Assembly: GCA_963765875.1 (NCBI GenBank)
Contig: CAVXYK010000029.1
Location: forward strand, 1 to 64,000
Direction: 5' to 3'
Length of the DNA stretch: 64,000 nucleotides
Source: JAWKOK01 sp963765875
GTDB taxonomy: Bacteria; Chloroflexota; Anaerolineae; Caldilineales; Caldilineaceae
A model generated the notes under the pieces. That model was not told the origin of the DNA. It did no database searches and saw nothing but the letters and a program-made list of their open reading frames with translations. The position numbers were made by a program, and so were the translations under genes. This document shows positions 16,339 through 25,203 of this stretch, piece after piece (the first letter of the stretch is position 1; every line of letters starts with the position of its first letter).

Positions 16339-18216
16339 ATGAAACAGATCGATACTGAGATTTTGGTCATTGGCGGCGGATCGACGGGGACTGGGGTGGC
16401 ATGGGACGCGGCACTGCGCGGCTTCAAGGTCGTCTTGGTCGAGAAACGCGATCTGACCCACGGCACCACAGGACGCTATCACGGGCTGCTGCACAGCGGC
16501 GGTCGCTATGTCGTGAAAGATCCCCAGAGCGCGGTTGAATGCATTCAGGAAAACCGCACCCTCCGCAACACGCATACCCATTGTATTGAGGATACCAGCG
16601 GCTTCTTCGTGGTCACCCCGGAAGATGAGGGGGCGTACCCCGACAAGTTTAAGGCCGCCTGTGAAAAGATCGGACTGCCCTGCGACGAGATTTCGGTAGC
16701 CGAAGCGCTGCAGCGGGAGCCACTGCTGAACCCACGCATCAGCCGTGTCTTCGAAGTGCCCGATGGCGCATCCGATAGCTTCCTTGCCACCCACGCCACG
16801 GCCCAGGCCGCACGCAACGCCGGGGCCAAGATCCTGACCTACCACGAAGTCGTCCGCCTGGTGACCGAAGGCAGCGACGGCGATCGTAAAATCGTCGGCG
16901 CTCAGGTACGCGACATGGTCACCGGTGAAGAACTACTGATCCGCTCGGACATGGTCATCAATGCCTCCGGCGCATGGGCCGGCCTGATCGCGGCCACGGC
17001 CGGCATCGAAGTCAACGTGCTGCCGGGCAAGGGCACCATGGTGGCTATGAACCACCGGGTGGTCAACACCGTGGTCAACCGCTGCAAAATGCCTGCCGAC
17101 GGTGATATCATCGTCCCGGTCCACACCGTCGCCATCATCGGCACCACCGACGAACGCGTGACCGACCCGGAGAATCTGCGCATCGAGCCCTGGGAAGTGG
17201 CGCTCATGCTCTCTGAAGGGGAGAAACTGGTGCCGTCCATCAGCCAGGCGCGCGTACTGCGTGCCTGGGCGGGCGTCCGTCCGCTCTACCAGGAAGGCTT
17301 TGCAGGCGACAGCCGCGACGTCACCCGTGCACTTGCCCTGCTCGACCATGCCAAACGCGATGGCGTGGCCGGCATGGTCAGCATCACCGGCGGCAAGTGG
17401 ACGACCTTCCGTCTGATGGCCGAGCTGACCATGGATCGGGTCTGCGAACTGCTGGAGACGGCCCGGGCGTGTACCACAGCGACCACGCAAGTTCCTGGCA
17501 TCGATCAGGGTCACTATTGGCTCGGCCACCGACTACATGAGGTTGAGGAGAACCGCCTGCAGGGCGAACTCGTCTGCGAATGCGAGTTGGTCACCCGGCG
17601 CATGCTCGAAGAGGCGGCAATGCGCAACCCGACCGTGACCCTTGACGACCTGCGCCGCGATGTGCGCCTGGGCATGGGACCCTGCCAAGGCGGTTTCTGC
17701 ACCTACCGTGCCGCCGGCATTCTGCACGAACTGGGTGCAGCCCAAGATAAGGACGAAGATCCGATCGGCGAGGCGCCTTCGCCCGCCCAAGACACGGCCT
17801 GGGACTCAGCTTGGGACGTAGCCTACATGCAATCGCCGGGTCACGTTGACCGGAGCAGGGTGTCAGCGCCGCGTCGAGCGCCCATCGCAGACGCTCCCAA
17901 TCTGATTCTACGTGACTTCTTGCAGGAACGTTGGAAGGGGCTGACACCCATCCTGTGGGCTCGCCAACTCAAACAGGAACGCCTGGACGAATTGATCTAT
18001 CAGAGTCTGATGAATGTTGACCATTTGCCGGTCGATGATCAGATCAGCCCCATGAGCGACTTCTATCGGTACGACACCACGCCCGGCGGCCGCGATTCGC
18101 TGGGCGATGAAGATGCGGCCATGCGATCCGGCGCCGACATATCTGAGAAACAAGCAGAGTCTGCAGCGAACAGAGTGAACGGCACAGTGACAGACAGCGG
18201 GGTGTCAGATGCTTGA
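16339..18216 (+). CDS. glpA: Anaerobic glycerol-3-phosphate dehydrogenase subunit A
   Basis: A 625-residue FAD flavoprotein oxidising sn-glycerol-3-phosphate to DHAP. The Rossmann site is VIGGGSTGTGVAWDAALRG at residues about 10-28. HGTTGRYHGLLHSGGRY and WAGVRPLY are typical of GlpA/GlpD. A BFD-like [2Fe-2S] domain follows, with Cys in VCECELVTRR (about 413, 415) and GPCQGGFC (about 449, 454), which identifies the anaerobic A subunit rather than GlpD. A C-terminal tail of about 90 residues, with little similarity I recognise, extends beyond the usual end. It overlaps the glpB start by eight bases. The spacer before it (16183-16338) contains an ATCTGCGTAAATCTGTG-type dispersed repeat. Confidence 0.93.
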   Translation: MKQIDTEILVIGGGSTGTGVAWDAALRGFKVVLVEKRDLTHGTTGRYHGLLHSGGRYVVKDPQSAVECIQENRTLRNTHTHCIEDTSGFFVVTPEDEGAYPDKFKAACEKIGLPCDEISVAEALQREPLLNPRISRVFEVPDGASDSFLATHATAQAARNAGAKILTYHEVVRLVTEGSDGDRKIVGAQVRDMVTGEELLIRSDMVINASGAWAGLIAATAGIEVNVLPGKGTMVAMNHRVVNTVVNRCKMPADGDIIVPVHTVAIIGTTDERVTDPENLRIEPWEVALMLSEGEKLVPSISQARVLRAWAGVRPLYQEGFAGDSRDVTRALALLDHAKRDGVAGMVSITGGKWTTFRLMAELTMDRVCELLETARACTTATTQVPGIDQGHYWLGHRLHEVEENRLQGELVCECELVTRRMLEEAAMRNPTVTLDDLRRDVRLGMGPCQGGFCTYRAAGILHELGAAQDKDEDPIGEAPSPAQDTAWDSAWDVAYMQSPGHVDRSRVSAPRRAPIADAPNLILRDFLQERWKGLTPILWARQLKQERLDELIYQSLMNVDHLPVDDQISPMSDFYRYDTTPGGRDSLGDEDAAMRSGADISEKQAESAANRVNGTVTDSGVSDA

Positions 18217-19462
18217 TTTACTGATCATCGGCGCCGGTCTGTCCGGACTGTCGGCAGCCCTAGCGGCGGCCAAGGCGGGCAAGAGCGTCCGTGTGGTCGC
18301 CAAGGGGCTGGGGTCAATGCACTGGAGTGCGGCCACTGTCGATGTGCTGGGCTATCTGCCCGACGCCTACGAGACGCCGGTTGCCGAGCCGCTCGCCGAT
18401 ATTGAGAAACTGACGCCGGCCCACCCCTATCATTTGCTTTCGCCGAATGATAGTCAGGAAGCTCTTGCTCTTTTTCAGCAGACCCTGGCCGACGCAGGCA
18501 TGCCCTATCTTGGCGCACCAGAGGCCGGGCACAATCTCTCGCTGCCATCGCCGGTAGGGGCTGCCCGCCCGACCTATTTGGCCCCGCTGGCGCAGCTTGG
18601 CGGCCGATCTGGACGTTGACGAGCCCATACTGATCGTCGGTTTCAGGGCATGCGTGATTTCTATCCGGCGTTGATTGCGGAAAATCTGGTCAAACAGGGA
18701 TATCTCGCCCGTTTGGCACAACTGCCGCTGGATATGATCACCAGTCGCAGCGATGCCAACACCGTGCAACTCGCCCAGGCAGCCGATAGCTCGCCGGTTT
18801 TCAATCGGCTGGGCGCTGCGCTGGCCAAGCTCGTCAGACCGGATGAACGCATCGGACTGCCCGCCATCCTGGGCCTGCATCGACATACGGAAGTGATGGA
18901 TTTCCTGGCCGAGCGCACCGGCGCCGTCGTTTTCGAGATACCGACTTTGCCGCCCAGCGTGCCCGGCATCCGCATGCACACCTTGCTGCGCAAGACGCTG
19001 CTTGGGCTAGGCGTTCGCGTGGAAGCGGGCATGGAGATCATCGACTTCAGCGCTGACGAGGGACAGATTCGCTGGGTGGCATCAGAGACCAGCGCGCGCC
19101 CGCTCAAACATCGTGCCAGGCATTTTCTGCTGGCGACTGGCGGCGTCCTCGGCGGCGGCTTCGACAGTGCGCCCGATGGACGATTTTGGGAGACCGTCTT
19201 CGATCTACCCCTCACTGTCGAGCAGGATCGCACCAAGTGGTTTAGGCCGGAGTTTCTCGATCCGGAGGGGCAGCCGGTCTTCAACGGCGGCGTCAGGTCA
19301 ACGGCAATTTGCAGCCGGTCGATGCTTCGGGCAATCTCGTCTACGGCAACCTCTGGGCTGCCGGCGGCGTTTTGGCCCATGCCGGACCCGATCCAAGAGC
19401 GCAGCCTTGAAGGACTGTCGATCATCACGGGCATGATGGCGGCAAAGGCGATTATCGGGTAG
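18209..19462 (+). pseudogene. glpB: Anaerobic glycerol-3-phosphate dehydrogenase subunit B, several frameshifts
   Basis: Starts at ATG 18209 inside glpA with LDLLIIGAGLSGLSAALAAA, the GlpB FAD motif. The protein then changes frame at about 18605 (an extra G in CTTGGCGG), about 18650 (a G missing in AGGGCATG), about 19297 and about 19385. Stitching the frames gives about 415 residues with MRDFYPALIAENL, ATGGVLGGGF, the NLWAAGGVLA motif and an ISGMMAA-like end (SIITGMMAAKAI), as expected for GlpB. Two lesions fall in G-runs, typical of read errors. GlpB would link the GlpA flavin to membrane-bound GlpC. Confidence 0.88.
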
Positions 19463-19587
19463 CATCAAGAACATCGATGCGACATCTGTGAAAATCGATT
19501 CGCTACCTGTGTCCATCTGTGGCGAATTTTCATTGTTTCGTCGAAAACTATCGGTTTAGGTGCACCATTATCGTACGGAGAGCTTTC

Positions 19588-20877
19588 ATGCACGGTTCGT
19601 CTTGGCTTTCAGTAGACCATTCATTGGATGAATGCATCAAGTGCAACATCTGCACCAGCTATTGCCCTGTTTCAGCGGTCACGGATCTCTTCCCCGGACC
19701 GAAGTATGTCGGGCCCCAGGCGCAGCGTTTCCGTGAAAACGGCCAGCCCATGTCGCCGGATCATTCGGTTGACTACTGTTCCGGCTGTCGTGTCTGCAAC
19801 GAAGTCTGCCCGACCGGCGTGAAGATCGCCGAACTCAATGCGCGGGCCCGCGCTCAGATCGTGGCCGAAAACGGATTACCGTTACGCAATCGGCTCTTGG
19901 GGCGCAATGAATTGCTCGGCAAGGTGGGTAGTTTTACGCCGCATCTGGCCAATTTCGCCCTACAGAATCCCATGAGCCGCATCGTCGCAGAGAAGGTGAT
20001 GGGCATCGCCACGGGATGCACCGTTGCCGACATGGAGCACCGACGGTACCCTGGCCCAATGGCTAAAACGAACCGCCAAGCAACGACTCAAGTCGGACAA
20101 GAAGGTCGTCTACTTCCACGGCTGCGCCACGATGTACTATGAGCCATACGTGGGCAAGGCCGCGATCGCCGTCTTCGAACATCACGGCTACGAAGTGATC
20201 GTGCCGCCGCAGAACTGCTGCGGCCTGCCCATGCTCAGCAACGGCGAATTTGACGCGGCGGCCAACTACCATCGCAACAATGTCGCCCATCTTGCCGGAT
20301 ATGCCAAGGCCGGCTACCCGATCATCGGCACCAGCACAAGTTGTACGCTCACCTTGAAGGAAGAAGCCCCCGAACTGCTCGACCTGCACGACGAGGCAAC
20401 CAATCGAACTCAAGATGGGCACGTGGGATATCTTCGAATGGTTGCAGGAACTGCATGATGCCGATGAACTGCGCACAGATTTCCATCCCATGTCGATGCG
20501 TCTCCCCTACCATGCGCCCTGCCAGCAACGCGCACATCGGGTCGGCAAACCGGCACTGGAGATACTCTCTTTGATTCCTGGGATCGACGTACGCGAAAGC
20601 CATGCCCGTTGCTGCGGTATTGCCGGCACGTATGGATATAAGGTCGAAAAGTATCAGATCGGCATGGATGTCGGTCAGGAACTATTTGATTTCGTGGAGG
20701 AGCAAGGGGCCGAAGGTCAACTACACAGCCTGTGATTCGGAAACCTGTCGATGGCAGTTGGAGCATGGCACAGACCTGCCCAGCAGACATCCGATCGAGA
20801 TTCTGGCAACGGCATACGGACTCTATGACCTGGAGAACCGCAAGCTGCTCCATGCACAGCCGACCTCAGTCAGTTGA
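19588..20877 (+). pseudogene. glpC: Anaerobic glycerol-3-phosphate dehydrogenase subunit C, several frameshifts
   Basis: GGAGAG precedes ATG 19588. The first part has two ferredoxin-type motifs, CIKCNICTSYCP and CSGCRVCNEVCP. The frame changes at about 20040, 20408 and 20710. The stitched protein of about 428 residues continues with two CCG cysteine clusters (PPQNCCGLPML and HARCCGIAGTYG) and ends with ACDSETCRWQLEHG to the TGA at 20877. That order is GlpC: iron-sulfur membrane-anchor subunit passing electrons to quinone. It completes glpABC. The 260-base spacer after it (20878-21137) has no gene. Confidence 0.88.
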
Positions 20878-21137
20878 CGCTCGTTCGTAACGATTTTGCC
20901 GGCGAAGCATGGATGTTACAGTCTGTGCGGGTATTACGGACAAATCCGTGAATATCTGTGGGGCTATGTCAATTGAAGCCGGACACGAATTTCATGAGTC
21001 TTCTGCCGGGACGACGAAACAATTCGTGATCATTCCAGACCATTAGTCTCAAGAAAAGGCTTTTTGCAGCTGCGTCATCCGTCTCCTATTCCACGCCCAT
21101 CCTAATCGGCAAACTTTCATTTAAAGGCAGACCCTCA

Positions 21138-22267
21138 TTGAAAACCCTCATCGTCGGCGCCGGTGCAATCGGCTGTTTGTCGGCAGCAAGCTTGCTCAAA
21201 ACGGTTATCCGTCACATTGGTCGGACGTAAGCGATTCGTCGCCGCAGTCGAAAGCCGAGGGTTGCAGGTCATTGACGAGGCAGGTACTACCGAGTCGACG
21301 ATATCGTGGCCTTGGACAGCATCGCCGCTGCCTACGCAGGAGCGGACGACACTTCATCGAGGATACACAGATAATGGTTACGATGTTGTGATCTTCACCG
21401 TCAAGAGTTATGACACTGCCGATGTGCTGAAGGAACTGAGTCGACGCACTCGACCTTTCCGGCGCCAAGCCGCCGCTGGTGCTCAGCCTGCAGAACGGCG
21501 TCGGCAACGAAGAGGCCTTGGCCGCTGTGCTGGGCGCCGAGAACATTGCCGCCGGGACCATCACCACACCTGTTTCCGTTTGGCTCCCGGCCATATCCGG
21601 GTGGACAAGCCCAAGTATGTCATCGGCATCAGCCCTTGGTTGCCGGAAGCCGTTCAGCCAACATTTCATAGCACTGAAGCAATCGCTGATCAGACGGTGG
21701 CTTTGATGTCACCGAATTTGCCGATGCAAGCGGCATGAAGTGGACAAAATTGCTGATGAACATGGTCGGCAATGCCACCAGTGCAATCCTCGATGAGTCG
21801 CCCGAACAGGTCTTCCAGGAGTCAGCGTTGGTCGACCTGGAGATTCGAGCCTGGCGAGAGGCCCTTACCGTCATGTCGACCTGGGAGATCGAGCCTGTCA
21901 ATCTTGAAAGTTACCCTTTCGCCAAGCTGGCGCCGTGGATACAGCGCACGCCAAAGCCGATTCTGCGCCCCGTTCTGCGCAGGCAGATCGGCGGCGCCCG
22001 TGGCGGCAAAATGCCCAGCTTGCATATCGATCTCTATAGCGATAAAGGCAAGAGCGAAGTGAATTGGCTCAACGGCGCTATCGTGCAACAGGGACGGGCT
22101 GATGAATATCCCGACGCCGACAAACCAGGCGCTTGACCGAAGCGCTGACTTGCCTTGTCCATGATCCATCAAAACGGGAGTTGTGGAAAGACGAACAATT
22201 TACGCTTGATCGTCAGCGCAGAGGACCATCGAGCAGCGATAAGTCTTACATCTTGCGCCTTCGCTAG
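21138..22267 (+). pseudogene. Ketopantoate-reductase-like (PanE/ApbA) oxidoreductase, many frameshifts
   Basis: Begins at TTG 21138 with KTLIVGAGAIGCL, the NADPH-binding GxGAIG motif. The family text then hops between all three frames (about 21188, 21212, 21450, 21590, 21720 and 22095): YPVTLVGRKRFV, VVIFTVKSYDTADVL, LVLSLQNGVGNEEAL, MKWTKLLMNMVGNATSAIL (catalytic Lys region) and KGKSEVNWLNGAIVQQGR. It ends with NQALTEALTCLVHD and a short tail at TAG 22265-22267. The order is complete for 2-dehydropantoate 2-reductase. Whether it serves pantothenate synthesis or another 2-keto acid cannot be said. Either a decayed gene or badly called sequence. Confidence 0.8.
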
Positions 22268-22471
22268 GGGCTCAGGACGGCAGCGCAAACATGGCCTCAT
22301 GGCCGTATTGACGAAGAGATGAGCATCCAACGATATTTCTTGCTGGATGGAATGTAGTCTTGTCCACAGAATGGAATCAGCGATCAAAGAAGTCCAGGCT
22401 TTTGGCCGAAAGCCAGATCTTCTACCCCCGGAGTATTCAGACACGACACGATGGTTGACCGCTAAGAGTCA

Positions 22472-23435
22472 TTATCTGAAGCGAGGGCCAACAGCAACGA
22501 TCAACACGATAGCCACAGTGGCAAATACCCCGAACTCGATGAGCACGCGCCGATTCAGACGACCCTGAATCCCCTGCTGCGCCAACCCGGTTAAGAGGTA
22601 GAAGATCAACAGAAGCAGCAAGCCTCCTGTTAGGTTTGCCAACAACCAGTAGTTCAACGCCCAGGTCACTTCGCCAAGGATCAGCCCAACGATCATGCCA
22701 TAGCCCAGAACCATTTTGACGTCACTGGTGGTACTGCGCAACAACTCGACGGCCAAAAGCATGGCAGTCGCAGCAATTAGTGAACCCGACAGTAGACTAC
22801 GTGTACGAGTCTGATATACTAGGAGAAATAGAAGTAGCGCCGAACCATAGGCCAACGCATCAAGCAGAAATCGGGAACGTCGGAACCCGGTTTGCCCGCG
22901 CTCAACCGTGGCATATAGGCCAAAAAAGGCCATAGCCAGCAATGCGCCACTCACCAGAAGGGCAAGGACACCCACTTGCCTACTGGGCGCCAGCGGCAGG
23001 AGCAGAACCGCAATAATGGTAATGGCCGACGGAAGCGCCCAAAATGCCCAGGTCTGTGCACCGACCTCGTCGGTTCACCGCAAAATAGGGATGGACAGAG
23101 ACGACACTCTGGGTACCTGCAGCGGCCAGCACTGCCATGAAGATTGCGGCGACAATACGTTCGCTGAAGGGAATGCTGATGGGCGAACCAAGCGCGCTAA
23201 ACGTCAACACAGCGGTCGGCAGATCCAAGAGGATGCTGGCGCCCAGTCCGAAGACAATCAGCCAGGTAACGACGCTTATGCGATCTCGGTAGTCAACCTG
23301 AATGGCTCGACGAGGCGTTGTGCTCGATTCCCGGCGAAATCTACGGTGCAGGTTTCTCGGTAGGTTTCGCGGAAGGTTTCGCTGCAACCGTTGCTGTAAA
23401 TTGTCGATCCAGTTCGCGGGTTGTACATTACGCAT
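22472..23435 (-). pseudogene. Polytopic membrane protein of unknown function, one frameshift
   Basis: Two minus-strand frames (23435-22980 and 22975-22472) join at about 23070: the sequence RRVGAQTWAFWALPSAIT bridges them. The joined product is about 320 residues, with an Arg-rich cytosolic N-terminus containing the repeated motif RNLPRNLPRNLHRR. About eight to nine hydrophobic helices follow, among them VVTWLIVFGLGASILL, VGVLALLVSGALLAMAFFGLY and VLIEFGVFATVAIVLIV. No catalytic motif was found; I do not recognise the family with confidence. It diverges from the CHAT gene and almost touches it. Confidence 0.55.
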
Positions 23436-23474
23436 TCCGATATTCTATGCGCCACCGAAGAGACTGTCAAAATC

Positions 23475-24700
23475 ATGCAGAACTGTCACTTCATCAACTT
23501 CGACATCACCATTCGTGGCACGGAAGCGCCCTACACCGTCATGGCACATTTCGCCGGCAACATCGCCGAAGGCGAATTTGACCAAGAGTCCATTCAGCCA
23601 TTCTGGATCGATGTAGAGAATCGTCTGGGTGACATGTCCCGACCGCCGGGCGGAGAACTCATGGCCGAAGCCGGCGCAAGGCTCTACAACGCCCTCATGT
23701 GCGGCGATGTACAACAGCTGTGGGCACGTGCACGGTCGCGCTCTGTCGGGGCCTGAAGCGGTTGGCCTGCGTATTCGGCTTGCACTCTATCCACCGACGG
23801 TAGCCGCTCTTCCTTGGGAATGTCTGTATGATCCGGACCGAAGCGAACTGTTCGCTGCCAATGGCCGCACGCCGCTGGTACGCGTAGAGAACCAGGAACG
23901 CTATCTAGGCCGCCCCGCTCACTGAGCGCTACGCTGCCGATCAAGATATTGATTGCCGCGCCTGAAGATCCGACAGGCATTATAACCCGACAGAAGCCGA
24001 CCGGACAGCCGAAGTGCTGGATCGGCTTGGCAAAGATGTGGCAGAGACTGAGACATAACCGGTAGATTCAGTCTCATCGATCTCAGCCGGAAGCTCACCG
24101 ACATGCAAGCCGATGTTCTGCACTTGATCACACATGGCGAGCCAGATGGCCTACTGCTATGGCAGGATGATGAGCCCGCCTTCATGCCAGCCCAAACACT
24201 GCGTATCGCATTGGAGCGAGCACAGACCGTTAAGTTCGTCCTGATTAACGCATGTCTTGCTGGCCAGTCATCTGATCGTACGCCCTTCACAACGGTAGGG
24301 CCGCAGCTGCTGCAGACAGGGATTCCAGCCGTTGTCGCCATGCAGTATGAGATCAGCGACGAGGATGCCGCCGAATTTGCCAGATTTCTCTATGAAGAGC
24401 TGTTGCTTGGTCCTTGTCCCGGCCACATCGATGCTGCAGTTGGCTATGCGCGCAGCAACCTCTATATCTCACACCCAGATCGGTTCTCATTTCGGCATCC
24501 CCGTGCTCTGGCTCAACGCCCGTGATGGTCAGATTTTCCAACTGGATGAAGACAATTCAGAACGGTCAGCCGACCTCAAATCCGGTCACGCAAGCCAGCC
24601 ATCGTCGCACCCGGAAAATCGCTCCGAAGACAGACCAATGCGGACCAGCTGCCCGAGCGATCAGGTCGCTTCAACGGCTGTCGCCATCGACAGTTACTGA
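23475..24700 (+). pseudogene. CHAT-domain (caspase-like) protease, several frameshifts
   Basis: The stitched product is about 400 residues. The N-terminal half includes QNCHFINFDITIRG and LALYPPTVAALPWECLYDP, the typical CHAT entry strand with LPWE. The catalytic His lies in DVLHLITHGEPDGLLLW and the Cys in FVLINACLAGQSSD. The domain closes with DAAVGYARSNL and FGIPVLWLNARDGQIF. Frames change at about 23730, 23920, 23975, 24058 and 24490. CHAT proteases act as effectors or processing enzymes in defence and programmed-death systems, often paired with small neighbours. An in-frame ATG at 23421 would overlap the divergent gene, so ATG 23475 is used. The stop TGA overlaps the next ATG. Confidence 0.75.
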
Positions 24701-25101
24701 TGGAGGACGGCCCCAGTGACGAAGTCATCAGACGCCAGAGAGCAGCAACGATGGTGATGAAACCAGCAGCGAACAGCACGACACCGACCATCATCCTGGA
24801 CACATACAGGCATTGGCTGTCTGCGCGCCTGTCAGAGGTGGAGCGACACCAGGAATCCGAAGCATGGAAAGTGTTACATTTCACATGGGCCAATTCAACG
24901 AACGAGTTGGCTAGCCTCATCCGTCACATCGAGAAAGAGCTTGCCGACAACAACGCGACCGACGAGCGAATCAGCATCGATCTGAAGCAGGCTGGACGAC
25001 TGCGAACCAAGATAGACAACTTGGCGCAAGCTATCTGTGGCGAATTGACAAATGACGAGACCAAATGGAGCACGGACACCGATACAGACGACATGGCATG
25101 A
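24700..25101 (+). CDS. Small helical protein of unknown function coupled to the CHAT gene
   Basis: A 133-residue frame whose ATG (24700) overlaps the CHAT stop (TGATG), indicating translational coupling. Predicted helices fill residues 30-115 (ILDTYRHWLSARLSEVERH, LIRHIEKELADNNATDE, LRTKIDNLAQAICGEL), with an acidic tail. No motif is recognised. The first 25 residues look less protein-like, and a GTG or ATG further in (VMKPAANSTTP) may be the true start. It could be a regulator or substrate of the protease, but that is inferred only from position. Confidence 0.5.
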   Translation: MEDGPSDEVIRRQRAATMVMKPAANSTTPTIILDTYRHWLSARLSEVERHQESEAWKVLHFTWANSTNELASLIRHIEKELADNNATDERISIDLKQAGRLRTKIDNLAQAICGELTNDETKWSTDTDTDDMA

Positions 25102-25160
25102 TCGACCGTCTGAAACAGTGCGCTAAAGACGAGATGCCAGCCTAAGGCAAATCCCGAAAT

Positions 25161-25203
25161 GCAATGAGGAGGAGCGAAACAGCGGTTCGCTCCTCCTCAT
25201 TGC
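25161..25203. terminator. Perfect 18-bp hairpin, possible terminator of the CHAT operon
   Basis: GCAATGAGGAGGAGCGAA (25161-25178) pairs exactly with 25186-25203 around a 7-base loop. It lacks a U-run, so it would be an atypical terminator. It also covers the ATG at 25164 and a GGAGGAG string, so it could instead mask the ribosome site of the following gene. Confidence 0.5.
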
